From Piscinibacter aquaticus (GTDB lineage: Bacteria; Pseudomonadota; Gammaproteobacteria; Burkholderiales; Burkholderiaceae_C): DNA of 64,000 nt. The stretch is taken from contig VOPW01000001.1 in assembly GCA_007994965.1 (NCBI GenBank), forward strand, positions 4,154,001-4,218,000, given 5' to 3'. Below are positions 28,708 through 40,701 of this stretch, piece by piece. Within the stretch, counting starts at the first letter, position 1; each line of letters begins with the position of its first letter. The position numbers and the translations under genes were made by a program. Below the pieces are notes generated by a model that saw only the letters and a list, made by a program, of their open reading frames with translations, was not told the origin of the DNA and ran no database searches.

Positions 28708-29731
28708 ATGCAACGCCGCAGCCTGCTGATCGCCACCTCTTCGCTGATTGCCGCCCCCGCGCTGGTGCGCGCAGTCGCTGGAAAAGCCCAAGCTCACGAT
28801 CGCGGTCGGCGGCAAGAACCTGCTGTACTACCTGCCGCTGACCATCGCCGAGACGCAGGGCTTCTTCAAGGCCGAGGGGCTGGACGTGACGATCGCCGAT
28901 TTCGCCGGCGGCTCGCAGGCCCTGCGCGCGGTGGTGGGCGGCAGTGCCGATGTCGTCTCCGGTGCCTTCGAGCACACGCTGAACATGCAGGCCAAGGGCC
29001 AGCCGATGCGCGCCTTCGTGCTGCAGGGCCGCGCGCCGCAGATCGTGATGGGCATCAACCCGAAGGCGATGCCGGGCTACAAGACGCTGGCCGACCTCAA
29101 GGGCAAGAAGATCGGCGTCACCGCGCCGGGCTCGTCGACCAACGTGATGGCGAACTTCGTGCTCGCCAAGGCGGGCATCAAGCCCGGCGAGGTGTCCATC
29201 GTCGGCGTGGGCGCGGGCAACGGCGCAGTGGCCGCGATGCGCGCCGGGCAGATCGATGCGATCAGCAACCTCGACCCGGTGATCACGCTGCTGCAGCGCT
29301 CGGGTGACCTGAAGGTGATCTCCGACACGCGCATCGTCGCCGAGGCCGACAAGGTGTTCGGCGGGCCGATGCCGGCCGGCTGTCTGTATGCGCCGCAGGG
29401 TTTCGTCGAGAAGCACCCCGCCACGCTGCAGGCCTTGTCGAATGCGATGGTGCGCGCCAACCGGTGGATCCAGGCCGCCGGCCCCGGCGAGATCATCAAG
29501 GCCGTGCCCGAGAACTACCTGCTCGGCGACCGCGCGGTCTACATCGATGCCTTCATGGCGGCCAAGGGCGCGCTGTCGCCGGACGGGCTCTTCCCCGAAG
29601 CCGGTGCGGCTACCGCGGCGCGGGCGCTGCAGAGCATCGATCCGACGCTGAAGGACACCAAGTTCGACCTGGCCGGCGCCTACACGAACGAATTCGTCCG
29701 CAAGGCGCTGGCCAGGGCCGCGAAGGGCTGA
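28708..29731 (+). CDS. ABC transporter substrate-binding protein, NitT/TauT family (frameshifted)
   Basis: About 341 residues with a Tat- or Sec-type signal (QRRSLLIATSSLIAAPALVRA). The mature protein is a type-2 periplasmic binding protein of the NMT1/THI5-like group: YYLPLTIAETQGFFKAEGLDV, FAGGSQALRAVVGGSADVVSG, LKGKKIGVTAPGSSTNVMANF. Members bind sulfonates, nitrate, pyrimidine precursors or aromatic acids; the specificity cannot be told. The frame breaks at about 28,775. It belongs with the ATPase and permease genes downstream but is separated from them by an antisense EF-hand gene. Confidence 0.88.
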
Positions 29732-29988
29732 TTACTTGCGCAGCGGGCCGGGGTTCTCGGCCGGTATTTCTCCATCTCTTCGGGCGAGACGTGGCCGTCC
29801 TTGTTGGTGTCGATGCGGCTCCAGTCGCGCGTGGCGCCGGGGTTCGTCGCCGGCGACGCGGCGGTGGGCTTGGTCGCCGCGGCCTGCTGCGGCGTGTTGG
29901 CGGGCTTCTTCGCGGGTTCGGCGGCGAAGGCAGCACCAGCGACGGCAAACAGGGCCAGCGGGGCCCAGTGGCGGGTCTTCATCGTCAT
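29732..29988 (-). CDS. Small exported EF-hand protein (frameshifted)
   Basis: About 85 residues: signal peptide (APLALFAVAGAAFAAEP), a Pro/Ala/Thr linker, and one canonical EF-hand calcium loop D-T-N-K-D-G-H-V-S-P-E-E preceded by RDWSRI. The frame breaks at about 29,758, after EEMEKY; the corrected end reads PAENPGPLRK. Start is ATG 29,988 or the one at 29,982. It lies on the opposite strand inside an ABC transporter gene cluster, with its stop codon abutting the stop of the binding-protein gene. Role unknown; perhaps periplasmic calcium binding. Confidence 0.75.
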
Positions 29989-30096
29989 GTCTCCGTGTGA
30001 AGTGGAAATGAAGCAGCTTGCGCTGCGCGGGCATGGAGCGCGGCCGCTGCGCCGAAGTTCCGCGCCGCCGACAGCGTCCCTACACTGCAAAGGCCT

Positions 30097-30918
30097 TTGC
30101 ACGACATGACCATGACTGCGCCACCCGCCCTCGACCTGCAGGGCATCAGCTGCACCTTCGTCGACCGCCACGATGCGAGCCAGCGCTACACCGCCGTGCG
30201 CGACGTGACGCTGACGGTGGGCGCCGGCGAGTTCGTCAGCGTGGTCGGGCCCACCGGCTGTGGCAAGAGCACGCTGCTGAACGTGGCGGCCGGCCTGCTC
30301 GCGCCGAGCAGCGGCAGCGTGAAGGTGTTCGGTGCGCCGCTGCAAGGCATCAACGCCCGCGCCGGCTACATGTTCCAGGCCGAGAGCCTGATGCCCTGGC
30401 GCACGGCGCTCGGCAATGTGATGGCGGGCCTGGAGTTCCGCGGCGTGGCCGATGCGCGCGAGCGGGCGAACGAGTGGTTGAAGCGCGTCGGCCTCGGCGG
30501 CTTCGGGGATCGTTATCCGCACCAGCTCTCCGGTGGGATGCGCAAGCGCACCTCGCTCGCGCAGACGCTCGCGCTCGACCCCGACATCATCCTGATGGAC
30601 GAGCCCTTCTCGGCGCTCGACATCCAGACGCGGCAGTTGATGGAGAACGAGGTGCTGGCCTTGTGGGCGGCGAAGAAGAAGGCCGTTCTCTTCATCACCC
30701 ACGATCTCGATGAAGCGATCGCGATGAGCGACCGCGTCGTCGTGCTCTCGGCCGGCCCCGCCTCGCGGCCGATCGGCGAATTCCTCGTCGACCTCGAGCG
30801 CCCGCGCGACGTGGCCGAGGTGCGCACGACGCCGCGCTTCATCGCGCTGCACCTGGCCATCTGGTCGGTGCTGCGCGACGAGGTGCTCAAGGGCTACCAG
30901 CAGCAGCTCGCCGCCTGA
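30097..30918 (+). CDS. ABC transporter ATP-binding protein, NitT/TauT/SsuB type
   Basis: 273 residues, intact. Walker A is GPTGCGKST, the Q loop MFQAESLMPWR, the signature LSGGMRKR, Walker B IILMDEPF, the D loop SALD and the switch His in LFITHDLDEA. The phrase ESLMPWRT is typical of the nitrate/sulfonate/taurine subfamily. It could begin at ATG 30,106 instead, nine bases later. Its stop is 2 bases before the permease ATG, so the two are coupled. Confidence 0.9.
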   Translation: MHDMTMTAPPALDLQGISCTFVDRHDASQRYTAVRDVTLTVGAGEFVSVVGPTGCGKSTLLNVAAGLLAPSSGSVKVFGAPLQGINARAGYMFQAESLMPWRTALGNVMAGLEFRGVADARERANEWLKRVGLGGFGDRYPHQLSGGMRKRTSLAQTLALDPDIILMDEPFSALDIQTRQLMENEVLALWAAKKKAVLFITHDLDEAIAMSDRVVVLSAGPASRPIGEFLVDLERPRDVAEVRTTPRFIALHLAIWSVLRDEVLKGYQQQLAA

Positions 30919-30920
30919 CC

Positions 30921-31749
30921 ATGTGGAAGTTCATCAAGCCGCGGCCCGGCAACCTGCGCCTGTGGCAACTGGCCGTGCTGCTCGCCGTGTTCGGCGCCCT
31001 GGCACGTGCTCACCAAGCCCGGGCTGATCCCGCCCTTCGTCTTCGAGAACGACCGCCGGGCCGCCTTCTTCTTCGGCGAGCCGGTGGTGATCTTCGGCCG
31101 CATCTGGGCACGGTTCGTGACCAGCGCCGACATCTACGAGCACCTGTGGGTCACGCTGGTCGAGACGGTGCTCGCCTTCGGCATCGGCACGGCGCTGGGC
31201 CTCGTCGCCGGGCTGTGGCTCGCGCTGAGCCCGATGGCCGCGGCCATCCTCGACCCCTACATCAAGGCGCTGAACAGCATGCCGCGGGTCATCCTCGCGC
31301 CGATCTTCGCCGTGTGGTTCGGCCTCGGCATCGCGAGCAAGGTGGCGCTGGGCGTCACGCTGGTGTTCTTCATCGTCTTCTTCAACGTCTACCAGGGCGT
31401 GAAGGAGGTCAGCCCGGTGGTGCTCGCCAATGCGCGCATGCTCGGCGCGAATTCGCGGCAGCTGCTGCGCCACGTCTACCTGCCGAGCGCCACCAGCTGG
31501 GTCTTCAGCTCGCTGCACACCAGCGTGGGCACGGCCTTCGTCGGCGCGGTGGTCGGCGAATACCTCGGCTCCTCGCGCGGCGTGGGCTACCTGATCCTGC
31601 AGGCCGAGGGCGCCTTCGACATCAACACCGTGATGGCCGGCATCCTGGTGCTGACGGCCTTCGCGCTGGTGCTCGACGCGGCGGTGGGTCGCATCGAGCG
31701 CCGGCTGATGAAGTGGCAGCCGAAGAGCGGCGAAACCGAAAAACTCTGA
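30921..31749 (+). CDS. ABC transporter permease, NitT/TauT type (frameshifted)
   Basis: About 276 residues with six likely membrane helices. The cytoplasmic EAA-type loop is visible as MLGANSRQLLRHVYLPSATSW, and the BPD_transp_1 fold runs from about residue 70 (LWVTLVETVLAFGIGTALG) to the C-terminus. The frame breaks at about 31,003, after the first helix. Works with the ATPase just upstream and the binding protein at 28,708. The PhoX-like gene follows 11 bases later. Confidence 0.88.
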
Positions 31750-31760
31750 CGGAGGAGCAC

Positions 31761-33652
31761 ATGGCCAAGGACTTCGACGCGATGGAAGACAGCAACCGCT
31801 CGCGCAACCCGAGCATCCACGAGGTGTCGGATCCGGCGCGGCGGCTGTGGGTGGGCGGCGGCTGGCGGCGCTGGCTGGCGGCGTGCTCGCGCCCTGGCTC
31901 GCCGGCTGCGCGAGCGGCCCCGCGGGCGGCGGCCCGTTGCTGGGCTTCAAGGGCATCCCGGCCAGTGCGGCCGATGCCGTGGTCGTGCCCGAGGGCTATG
32001 TCGCCGAGGTGATCGCGCCCTGGGGCGAGCCGGTGGGCGTGGCCGGGGCGATGCCGGCGTGGCGCGAAGACGCCTCGAACAGCGCCGCCGACCGGGCGCT
32101 CCAGATGGGCATGCACCACGACGGCATCCACTTCTACCCGCTGGAGGGCAGCAGCACGCGCGGGCTGCTCGCGATGAACCACGAGTACATCGACGACGGC
32201 CTGCTGCACCCCGACGGCCTGAAGACCTGGAGCGCCGAGAAGGTGAAGAAGGCGCAGGCCGCGCATGGTGTGGCGGTGATCGAGGTGGAGCTGAAGGACG
32301 GCCGCTGGCAGATGGTGCGGCCCTCGCGCTATGCGCGCCGCTTCACATCGGCCACGCCGTTCACCGTGCAGGGCCCGGCGGCCGGCCACGCACTGATGAA
32401 GACCGCGGCCGACGCGACGGGCCGCACGGTGCTCGGCACGCTGAACAACTGCGCCAGCGGCAAGACGCCCTGGGGCACCTACCTCTCCGGCGAGGAGAAC
32501 TGGGCCTTCTATTTCGACGGTGGCGACACGCCGACGCCCGACCAGCAGCGCTGGGGTGCGCGCAAGACCGGCTTCTACCGCTGGGCCGAGCACGACGAAC
32601 GCTTCGACCTGCGTCGCCATCCGAACGAGTTCCACCGCTTCGGCTGGGTGGTCGAGATCGACCCGATGGACCCGGCGAGCACACCCGTCAAGCGCACCGC
32701 GCTCGGCCGTGCCGCGCACGAGGGCGCCTGGGTCGCGGTCACGAAGGATGGCCGCGCGGTCGTCTATTCGGGCGAGGATGCGCGCTTCGAATACATCTAC
32801 AAGTTCGTCAGCCGCGACCGCATTGCGCCCGGGGGCAAGGCCAACCGCGAACTGCTAGACCATGGCACGCTGTACGTGGCCCGCTTCGATGCCGACGGCA
32901 CCGGCCGCTGGCTGCCGCTGGTGCACGGCCAGGGCCCGCTGACGGCGGCCAACGGCTTCGCCGACCAGGGCGAGGTGGTGATCAAGGCGCGGCAGGCCAG
33001 CGACCTGCTCGGCGCGACGAAGATGGACCGCCCCGAGTGGCTGGCCATCGACCAGAACCGGCGCGAGGTCTACTGCACGCTGACCAACAACAGCGCGCGG
33101 GGCCAAGGACATGCCCGGCGTGGACGCCGCCAACCCGCGCACCAACAACGTGATGGGCCAGATCATCCGCTGGACCGAAGACGGCGATTTCGACGGCACC
33201 ACGATGCGCTGGAACCACCTCGTGCTCGCCGGCGATCCGGCCAACGAGCGCGCCGAGGCCAAGGGCAACATCAAGGGCGACATCTTCGCCTGCCCCGACG
33301 GCCTGATGCTCGATGCGCGCGGCGTGCTGTGGATCCAGACCGACGCGCACGCCTCGCAGATGAACAAGGGCGAACTCGCGCGCATCGGCAACAACCAGAT
33401 GCTGGCCTGCGACCGCGGCACCGGCGAGATCCGCCGTTTCCTCACCGGCCCGGTCAACTGCGAAATCACCGGCGCGACGATGACGCCCGACGGCCGCACG
33501 ATGTTCATCAACATCCAGCACCCCGGCGAGACGCCGAGCGACCGCAGCGACCCGGCCGAGCCGAACAAGTTTTCGACTGGCCCTTCGGCGGCCGGCCACG
33601 CTCGGCCACGGTGGTGATCCGCCGCCGCGATGGCGGCCTGATCGGCGCTTGA
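31761..33652 (+). CDS. PhoX-family (DUF839) secreted protein (frameshifted)
   Basis: About 630 residues. The start MAKDFDAMEDSNRSRNPSI is typical of PhoX-like proteins; a Tat-like/hydrophobic stretch (RRLAALAGGVLAPWLAGC) follows after a break at about 31,875. The DUF839 propeller then shows MGMHHDGIHFYPLEG, LAMNHEYID, SGKTPWGTYLSGEEN, GWVVEIDPMDP, a late CPDGLMLDARGVLWIQTD and TMTPDGRTMFINIQHPGE. PhoX enzymes are calcium/iron-dependent phosphatases, and several of the acidic and Glu-Glu-Asn ligands look present. Further breaks are at about 33,102 and 33,570. It is downstream of the ABC genes, so scavenging of phosphorylated or phosphonate-like substrates is possible. Confidence 0.85.
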
Positions 33653-34123
33653 TCAGGTCAGGCGGTAGACGTCGAGCAGCACGGTGCGCGCCTCGCGCTG
33701 CCCGACGGCGATCGCCATCACCTTGTGCAGGTGCTGCCGGGCCGGCGCGCCGGTGGTGAAGCGCATCAGCGTGCGGAAGAAGTAGGCGTCGCGCGGCAGC
33801 GTCTCGCCCTGCGCAAGGCGTGCCATCACCTCGGGCGTACCGTGGCGCAGGCCCTCGCTGCGCACCTCGATCAGCGCGCCGTCGCGCGTGCGGATCACAT
33901 AGTGCGCGGCGATCTCGAGCACGCCGTCGGCGCGGGCGAGCTGCCAGTCGATGCCGCCTTCGACCAGCTCGCCGTCGAGCTCCGGGCCGCGCGCCCAGCC
34001 GCTGCCCAGCGGCACGTAGCGGCGCTCGCCCGTCGGCGCCGCACCCAGGCTGACCAGCGCGCCGACCTCGCAGCGGATCTGCGTCATCGGCACCAGTTCG
34101 GGCGCGGGTGGAAAGGCGGGCAT
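33653..34123 (-). CDS. DUF3237 family protein
   Basis: 156 residues, intact, no signal peptide. The DUF3237 beta-barrel features are present: VPLGSGWARGPELDGELVEGG, DWQLARADGVLEIAAHYVIR, DGALIEVRSEGLRHG and the C-terminal YFFRTLMRFTTGAP. The family is small and lacks an agreed function. It ends head-on against the PhoX-like gene without a gap and is divergent from the LuxR-type regulator, which may control it. Confidence 0.82.
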   Translation of the reverse strand: MPAFPPAPELVPMTQIRCEVGALVSLGAAPTGERRYVPLGSGWARGPELDGELVEGGIDWQLARADGVLEIAAHYVIRTRDGALIEVRSEGLRHGTPEVMARLAQGETLPRDAYFFRTLMRFTTGAPARQHLHKVMAIAVGQREARTVLLDVYRLT

Positions 34124-34205
34124 GGTGGCTGATTCCCCAATGGACAGTCGGATGCAGCTGCCGATCATCCGCAAGACGGACGGCGAATGCACGTCGGCCG
34201 AGAGG

Positions 34206-35000
34206 ATGACGCAGATGTCCCAGCTCGAACTCGACCGCGGCGATGCCGCCACGCAGCGCGCACTCGCCGGCCTGATCGGCGCCATCGGCGACGCCGGCTT
34301 CGCCGGCGGTGCGCTGGAGGCGCTCAATGCGCCGTTGCAGGCCGCGTCCTGGTCGGTCTACCGCGTCTGGCGTGACCGCACGCCGGTGCTGCACTGCTCG
34401 GCCAGCCGCGGCGTGGCCGACACCACCGGCGACTGCTTCCGCGCCTACCAGGATGGCCTGTACCGTCGCGACCGCAGCTTCGACCGCGTCGATGCCGCCG
34501 GCGCGCCGGGCCACGTGGCGGTGCTGCACATGCGGGCGGAGGATGCGCCGAACAGCGACCACCGCGAACGCATCTACCGCCGCCACCGCGTGCTCGAGCG
34601 CCTGTCGGCGGCAGCGCGCGACGACGACGGCTCGCTGCTGGCCGTCAACCTCTACCACCACGAGCACCAGGGGCCGTTCAGCGGCGTCGAACGCGAGCGC
34701 TTCGAGGCGATTGCGCCGCTGCTGATGGCCACCGTCAAGCGCCACCTCGCGCTGGCCGAGCGCAAGGCGCCGGCCGACCCGCGCGAGGGCCTGCAGCGCG
34801 CCTGCCCGGCACTGACCGCGCGTGAGCTCGACGTCTGCGAGCGGCTCTTGCGCGGCTGGAGCCACGACGGCATCGCCGCCGATCTGGGCCTGTCGGTGGC
34901 CACGGTGAAGACCTACCGGGCGCGCGCCTTCGAGCGGCTCGGGCTGCACTTCCGCAGCGAGCTGTTCGCGCGCTTCGGCGGCATCGGCGCCGCGGGCTGA
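34206..35000 (+). CDS. LuxR-type transcriptional regulator
   Basis: About 264 residues. The N-terminal 190 residues are a GAF-like or unassigned sensory part (SWSVYRVWRDRTPVLHCSASRG). The C-terminal helix-turn-helix is standard: LTARELDVCERLLRGWSHDGIAADLGLSVATVKTYRARAFERLG, with the conserved Glu-x-x-V and Val-Lys recognition positions. The frame is open back to 34,122; MTQMSQLELDRGD at 34,206 is chosen because earlier starts run across the divergent promoter. No LuxI-like synthase is nearby. Likely targets are the divergent DUF3237 gene or the following Bug-type gene. Confidence 0.82.
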   Translation: MTQMSQLELDRGDAATQRALAGLIGAIGDAGFAGGALEALNAPLQAASWSVYRVWRDRTPVLHCSASRGVADTTGDCFRAYQDGLYRRDRSFDRVDAAGAPGHVAVLHMRAEDAPNSDHRERIYRRHRVLERLSAAARDDDGSLLAVNLYHHEHQGPFSGVERERFEAIAPLLMATVKRHLALAERKAPADPREGLQRACPALTARELDVCERLLRGWSHDGIAADLGLSVATVKTYRARAFERLGLHFRSELFARFGGIGAAG

Positions 35001-35089
35001 GCCGCGCTGTCGGCCTTTCGGATGACACCGCGCCGCGGCGGCGCAGGCCAGACTCGCGCCCATCGCGAATGCCCAGCGAGGAGACCGAC

Positions 35090-36068
35090 ATGACCCGACC
35101 CACCCGCCGTGAACTGCTGATCGCCGCCGGCGCCCTCGCGCTCGGCAGTGCCGTGCCCGCACAGGCCCAGACCTTTCCCGATCGCGCGCTGCGCCTGACC
35201 GTCGGCTTCCCGCCCGGCAGCGGCCCCGACGTGGTGGCGCGGCTGCTGGGCAGAAGCTCGGTGATTTGCTCAAGCAGCAGGTGGTGGTCGACAACAAGGC
35301 CGGCGCCGGCGGGCAGATCGCCGCGCAGGGTGTGGCCAAGAGCCCGGCCGATGGCTACGGCCTGCTGCTCGGCGAGGTCGGCTCGATCGCCATCGCGCCG
35401 CCGGCCTTCAGCAAGCTGCCCTACGACCCGGCCAAGGAACTGGTGGGGATCTCGGAGGTGGTGCGCTCCGACTTCCTGCTCGTCGTGCCGGCCAACTCGC
35501 CGCACCAGACGGTGGCCGATTTCGTGAAGGCGGCGAAGGCGAAAGCCGACAAGACCAACTTCGGCACCTTCGGTGCCGGCACGCCGGGCCACTTCGGCGC
35601 GGAGCTGTTCGCAGAAGCAGCAGGCTTCAAGACCGAGCCGATCCACTATCGCGCCACCGGCGATGCGGTGACGGCCATCGTCGCGGGCGACGTGGCCGGC
35701 GCCTTCGTCTCGACCGCGCTCGGCGCGGCGCAGATCAAGGGCGGCAAGATGCGCGCGCTGGCCACCACTGCCGCCACCCGCTCGACGCAGTTGCCCGACG
35801 TGCCGACCTTCGCCGAGGCCGGCTATCCGAAGATCGACTTCGCGGCCTGGTTCGTGGTGTTCGCACCGGCCGGCACGCCGGCCGCGGCGCTCGACCTGCT
35901 CAACCGCCGGTCGTCGCCGCGGTGCAATCGCCGGAGACCAAGGCCAAGCTGCAGGAAGCCGGCTTCAGCGTGCTCGGCACCTCGCGCGCCGAGACCGAGA
36001 AGATGCTGAAGGCGGAAGCCGCCCGGTGGGCGGCCGTGGTCAAGGCGACGGGCTTCAAAGGCGACTGA
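35090..36068 (+). CDS. Bug/TctC-family tripartite transporter binding protein (frameshifted)
   Basis: About 326 residues. A Tat-like signal (TRRELLIAAGALALGSAVPAQA) precedes the typical TctC beginning FPDRALRLTVGFPPGSGPDVVARLL. Further family phrases are VVVDNKAGAGGQIAA, LPYDPAKE, FGAGTPGHF and VPTFAEAGYP. Breaks at about 35,255 and 35,912. Bug proteins bind carboxylates (citrate, amino acids, aromatic acids) in the periplasm. The membrane partners TctA/TctB are not here, which is normal for the many orphan Bug proteins of Burkholderiales. Confidence 0.88.
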
Positions 36069-36110
36069 CAGAGCCCCCCAGTCGCTTCGCTCCTGCCCCC
36101 GAGGGGCGCC

Positions 36111-36139
36111 GTCCGGCTTGGGGCGGCCCGGCGCCGGAC
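36111..36139. terminator. Bidirectional hairpin between convergent genes
   Basis: GTCCGGC (36,111-36,117) pairs with GCCGGAC (36,133-36,139) around a G+C-rich 15-base loop, between the stops of the Bug-type gene and mmsA. The surrounding 36,070-36,145 stretch is C-run and G-run rich with no T tract, resembling intergenic elements repeated in Burkholderiales genomes. Terminator function is inferred from position. Confidence 0.5.
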
Positions 36140-36150
36140 AAGACCTCGAT

Positions 36151-37670
36151 TTACTTCGATGTCGGCATCACGAACTCGGCACCCTTGCCGATCGACGACG
36201 CCCAGCGCTGCATCACGCTCTTCTGCTTGGTGTAGAAGCGCACGCCTTCTTCGCCGTAGGCGTGCATGTCGCCGAACAGGCTCTTCTTGCAGCCGCCGAA
36301 GCCGTGCCAGGCCATCGGCACCGGGATCGGCACGTTGATGCCGACCATGCCGACCTGCACGTGGCGCGCGAACTCGCGTGCCACGTTGCCGTCGCTGGTG
36401 AAGCAGGCCACGCCGTTGCCGTATTCGTGGTCGTTGACCAGCGCCAGCGCTTCGGTGAAGTCCTTCGCCCGCACGCAGGCGAGCACCGGGCCGAAGATCT
36501 CTTCCTTGTAGATGCGCATCGAAGGCGTCACGTGGTCGAACAGCGTGCCGCCGGTGAAGAAGCCGGCCTCGAAGCCCGGCACCTTGAAGCCGCGGCCGTC
36601 GACGACGAGCTTCGCGCCTTCCTTGACGCCGATGTCGATGTAACCCTCGATGCGCTCCTTCGCCTGCTGCGTGACGATCGGGCCCATCTCGGCATCGAGC
36701 TCCATCCCGTTCTTGACCTTCAGCGTCTTCGCGCGCTCGGCGAGCTTCGGCACGATGCGGTCGGCCACGTCGCCCACCAGCACCGCCACGCTGATCGCCA
36801 TGCAGCGCTCGCCGGCCGAGCCGTAAGCGCTGCCGATCAGCGCATCGACGGCCTGGTCGAGATCGGCGTCGGGCATCACCACCATGTGGTTCTTCGCGCC
36901 GCCCAGCGCCTGCACGCGCTTGCCGTGGTGCGCGCCGGTCTCGTAGATGTACTGCGCGATCGGCGTCGAGCCGACGAAGCTCAGCGCCTTGACGTCGTCA
37001 TGGTGCAGCAGCGTGTCGACCGCCACCTTGTCGCCCTGCACGACGTTGAAGATGCCGTCGGGCAGCCCGGCCTGCTGCAGCAGCTCGGCCATGAAGAGCG
37101 ACGGCGACGGATCGCGCTCGCTGGGCTTGAGGATGAAGGCGTTGCCGCAGGCGATCGCCACCGGGAACATCCAGCACGGCACCATGCACGGGAAGTTGAA
37201 CGGCGTGATGCCGGCCACCACGCCCAGCGGCTGGCGCAGCGTCCAGTTGTCGATGCCGGTGGAGACTGGTCGGTGTAGTCGCCCTTGAGCAATTGCGGGA
37301 TGCCGCAGGCGAACTCGATGATGTCGATGCCGCGCGTGACTTCGCCCTGCGCATCGGTGAACACCTTGCCGTGCTCGGCGGTGATCATCGCGGCGAGCGT
37401 GTCGCGGTGCTGGTTCATCAGCTCGAGGAACTTGTTCATCACCCGCGCGCGGCGGATCGGCGGCGTGTCGGCCCAGGCCGGGAAGGCGGCCTTCGCGGCG
37501 GCGATGGCCGCGTTGACCTCGGCCTCGCTGGCCAGCGCGACCTTGCGAGCCACGGCGCCAGTGGCGGGGTTGTAGACGGCCTGCTTGCGGCCGCTGGTGC
37601 CGGCCACGGCGCGGCCGGCGATGAAGTGGCCCACTTCGGTGGTGGCGGTGAAGGCTTCGGGGGCGCCCAT
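36151..37670 (-). CDS. mmsA: CoA-acylating methylmalonate-semialdehyde dehydrogenase (frameshifted)
   Basis: About 506 residues. MmsA oxidises (methyl)malonate semialdehyde with CoA and NAD to propionyl- or acetyl-CoA in valine and inositol breakdown. The N-terminus reads [20 protein letters not shown]; the NAD-fold motif is [20 protein letters not shown]; the catalytic cysteine lies in [18 protein letters not shown]; and [18 protein letters not shown] is a hallmark of the CoA-acylating subfamily. The frame breaks at about 37,270 just before [12 protein letters not shown]. No other valine-pathway gene is adjacent. Confidence 0.93.
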
Positions 37671-38004
37671 GCGTGTCTCCTCTCGGTCGGGGCCGTGATT
37701 GTCCGCCATGGCCAAAGAGCCCACCAGTGGGTACTGGTGGGCTGTGTCAAGTCCTCAAGTAAGGACGTCGTTGGGTGCGGTGCCAGTCTCTCGCCCTGTT
37801 CATGCGACGCAGCGGAGTGCGAAGCGGCGGGCGTTGCGGACCTTGAGCGCGTGGTCTGTGACAGACCCCGTGTGACAGCTATGCGGCGGACTCTGGGGGG
37901 GCACCTCCGGCCGGGCCATCCCCAAGATGTGGGAAGATGATGAAGCACGAAATGGGTGACGTGCACATACCGCAAACCGGGGAGTCGCCACCGCACAATC
38001 GCAC
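37671..38004. other. Intergenic region with a perfect 11-bp hairpin
   Basis: No gene is supported in these 334 bases. At 37,718-37,743 a perfect inverted repeat (AGCCCACCAGT/ACTGGTGGGCT, loop GGGT) stands upstream of mmsA on its strand. It is followed by a short T tract only when read leftwards (CTCTTT). At 37,857-37,884 there is a small repeat around TCTGTGACAGA. The composition is less G+C-rich than the genes. It may be a leftover of a mobile element or a terminator of lost DNA; I cannot identify it. Confidence 0.5.
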
Positions 38005-38634
38005 ATGGCCACGCATCGAAGCTCCCCGCGCCCAGCGCGCCCTGCCGCCGCGCAGCAAGCACTCACGGAACGTGATCTGGAGGCGCTCGAAGCAGCGCTG
38101 GATCGTGTGCCGGCGCCGCTCGAACCGCTGGAGGTCAGCGCACTGGACGGCTTTCTCTGCGGGGTGCTGCTGCAGCCCAAGCGTGTCGCCGAAGCCACGT
38201 GGCTGCCGCACGTCACCGATGCCGATGGCCGGCCGCTGCCGGCCGGATTCGACGCCCGGCCGCTGCAGGCGCTGGCGAGGCGGCGCCATGCCGAGCTCGA
38301 TGCGGCCATCCAGGCGCGACAGTGGTTCGACCCCTGGGTCTTCGAGCTCGAAGGCGACGATGCGTCGCCCAGCGAGGCCGTGGTCGGCTGGGTGGCGGGC
38401 TTCGCCACCGCGATGGAATTCTTCCCCGCGCTGATGGCGCTCGATGCGGCCCGGCTGCGCGAGCCGCTGGCGCTGCTGTACCGCCACCTCGACCCCGAAG
38501 ACCTGGAAGACGCCGACGATCTGTTGGAGGAGATCGAGTCGCTCGAGCCGCCGACGGAGCTGGCCGAAGCGGTGGAGGATCTGGTCAAGGCGACGCTGCT
38601 CCTGGCAGACGTGTCGCGCCCGCTGCGCCGCTGA
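38005..38634 (+). CDS. UPF0149 / YecA-YgfB-family protein
   Basis: 209 residues, intact. The family core is visible: LTERDLEALEAALDRV, LEVSALDGFLCGVLLQPKRV, WFDPWVFELEGDDASPSEAVVGWVAGFATAMEFFP and an acidic helix-rich end (DLEDADDLLEEIESLE). E. coli YgfB and YecA share this fold; YecA adds a C-terminal metal-binding tail that is absent here. Molecular role is not settled. Convergent with priA (16 bases between the stops). Confidence 0.85.
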   Translation: MATHRSSPRPARPAAAQQALTERDLEALEAALDRVPAPLEPLEVSALDGFLCGVLLQPKRVAEATWLPHVTDADGRPLPAGFDARPLQALARRRHAELDAAIQARQWFDPWVFELEGDDASPSEAVVGWVAGFATAMEFFPALMALDAARLREPLALLYRHLDPEDLEDADDLLEEIESLEPPTELAEAVEDLVKATLLLADVSRPLRR

Positions 38635-38650
38635 TCCAGCGGCCGCTGCG

Positions 38651-40701
<2,051 letters not shown>

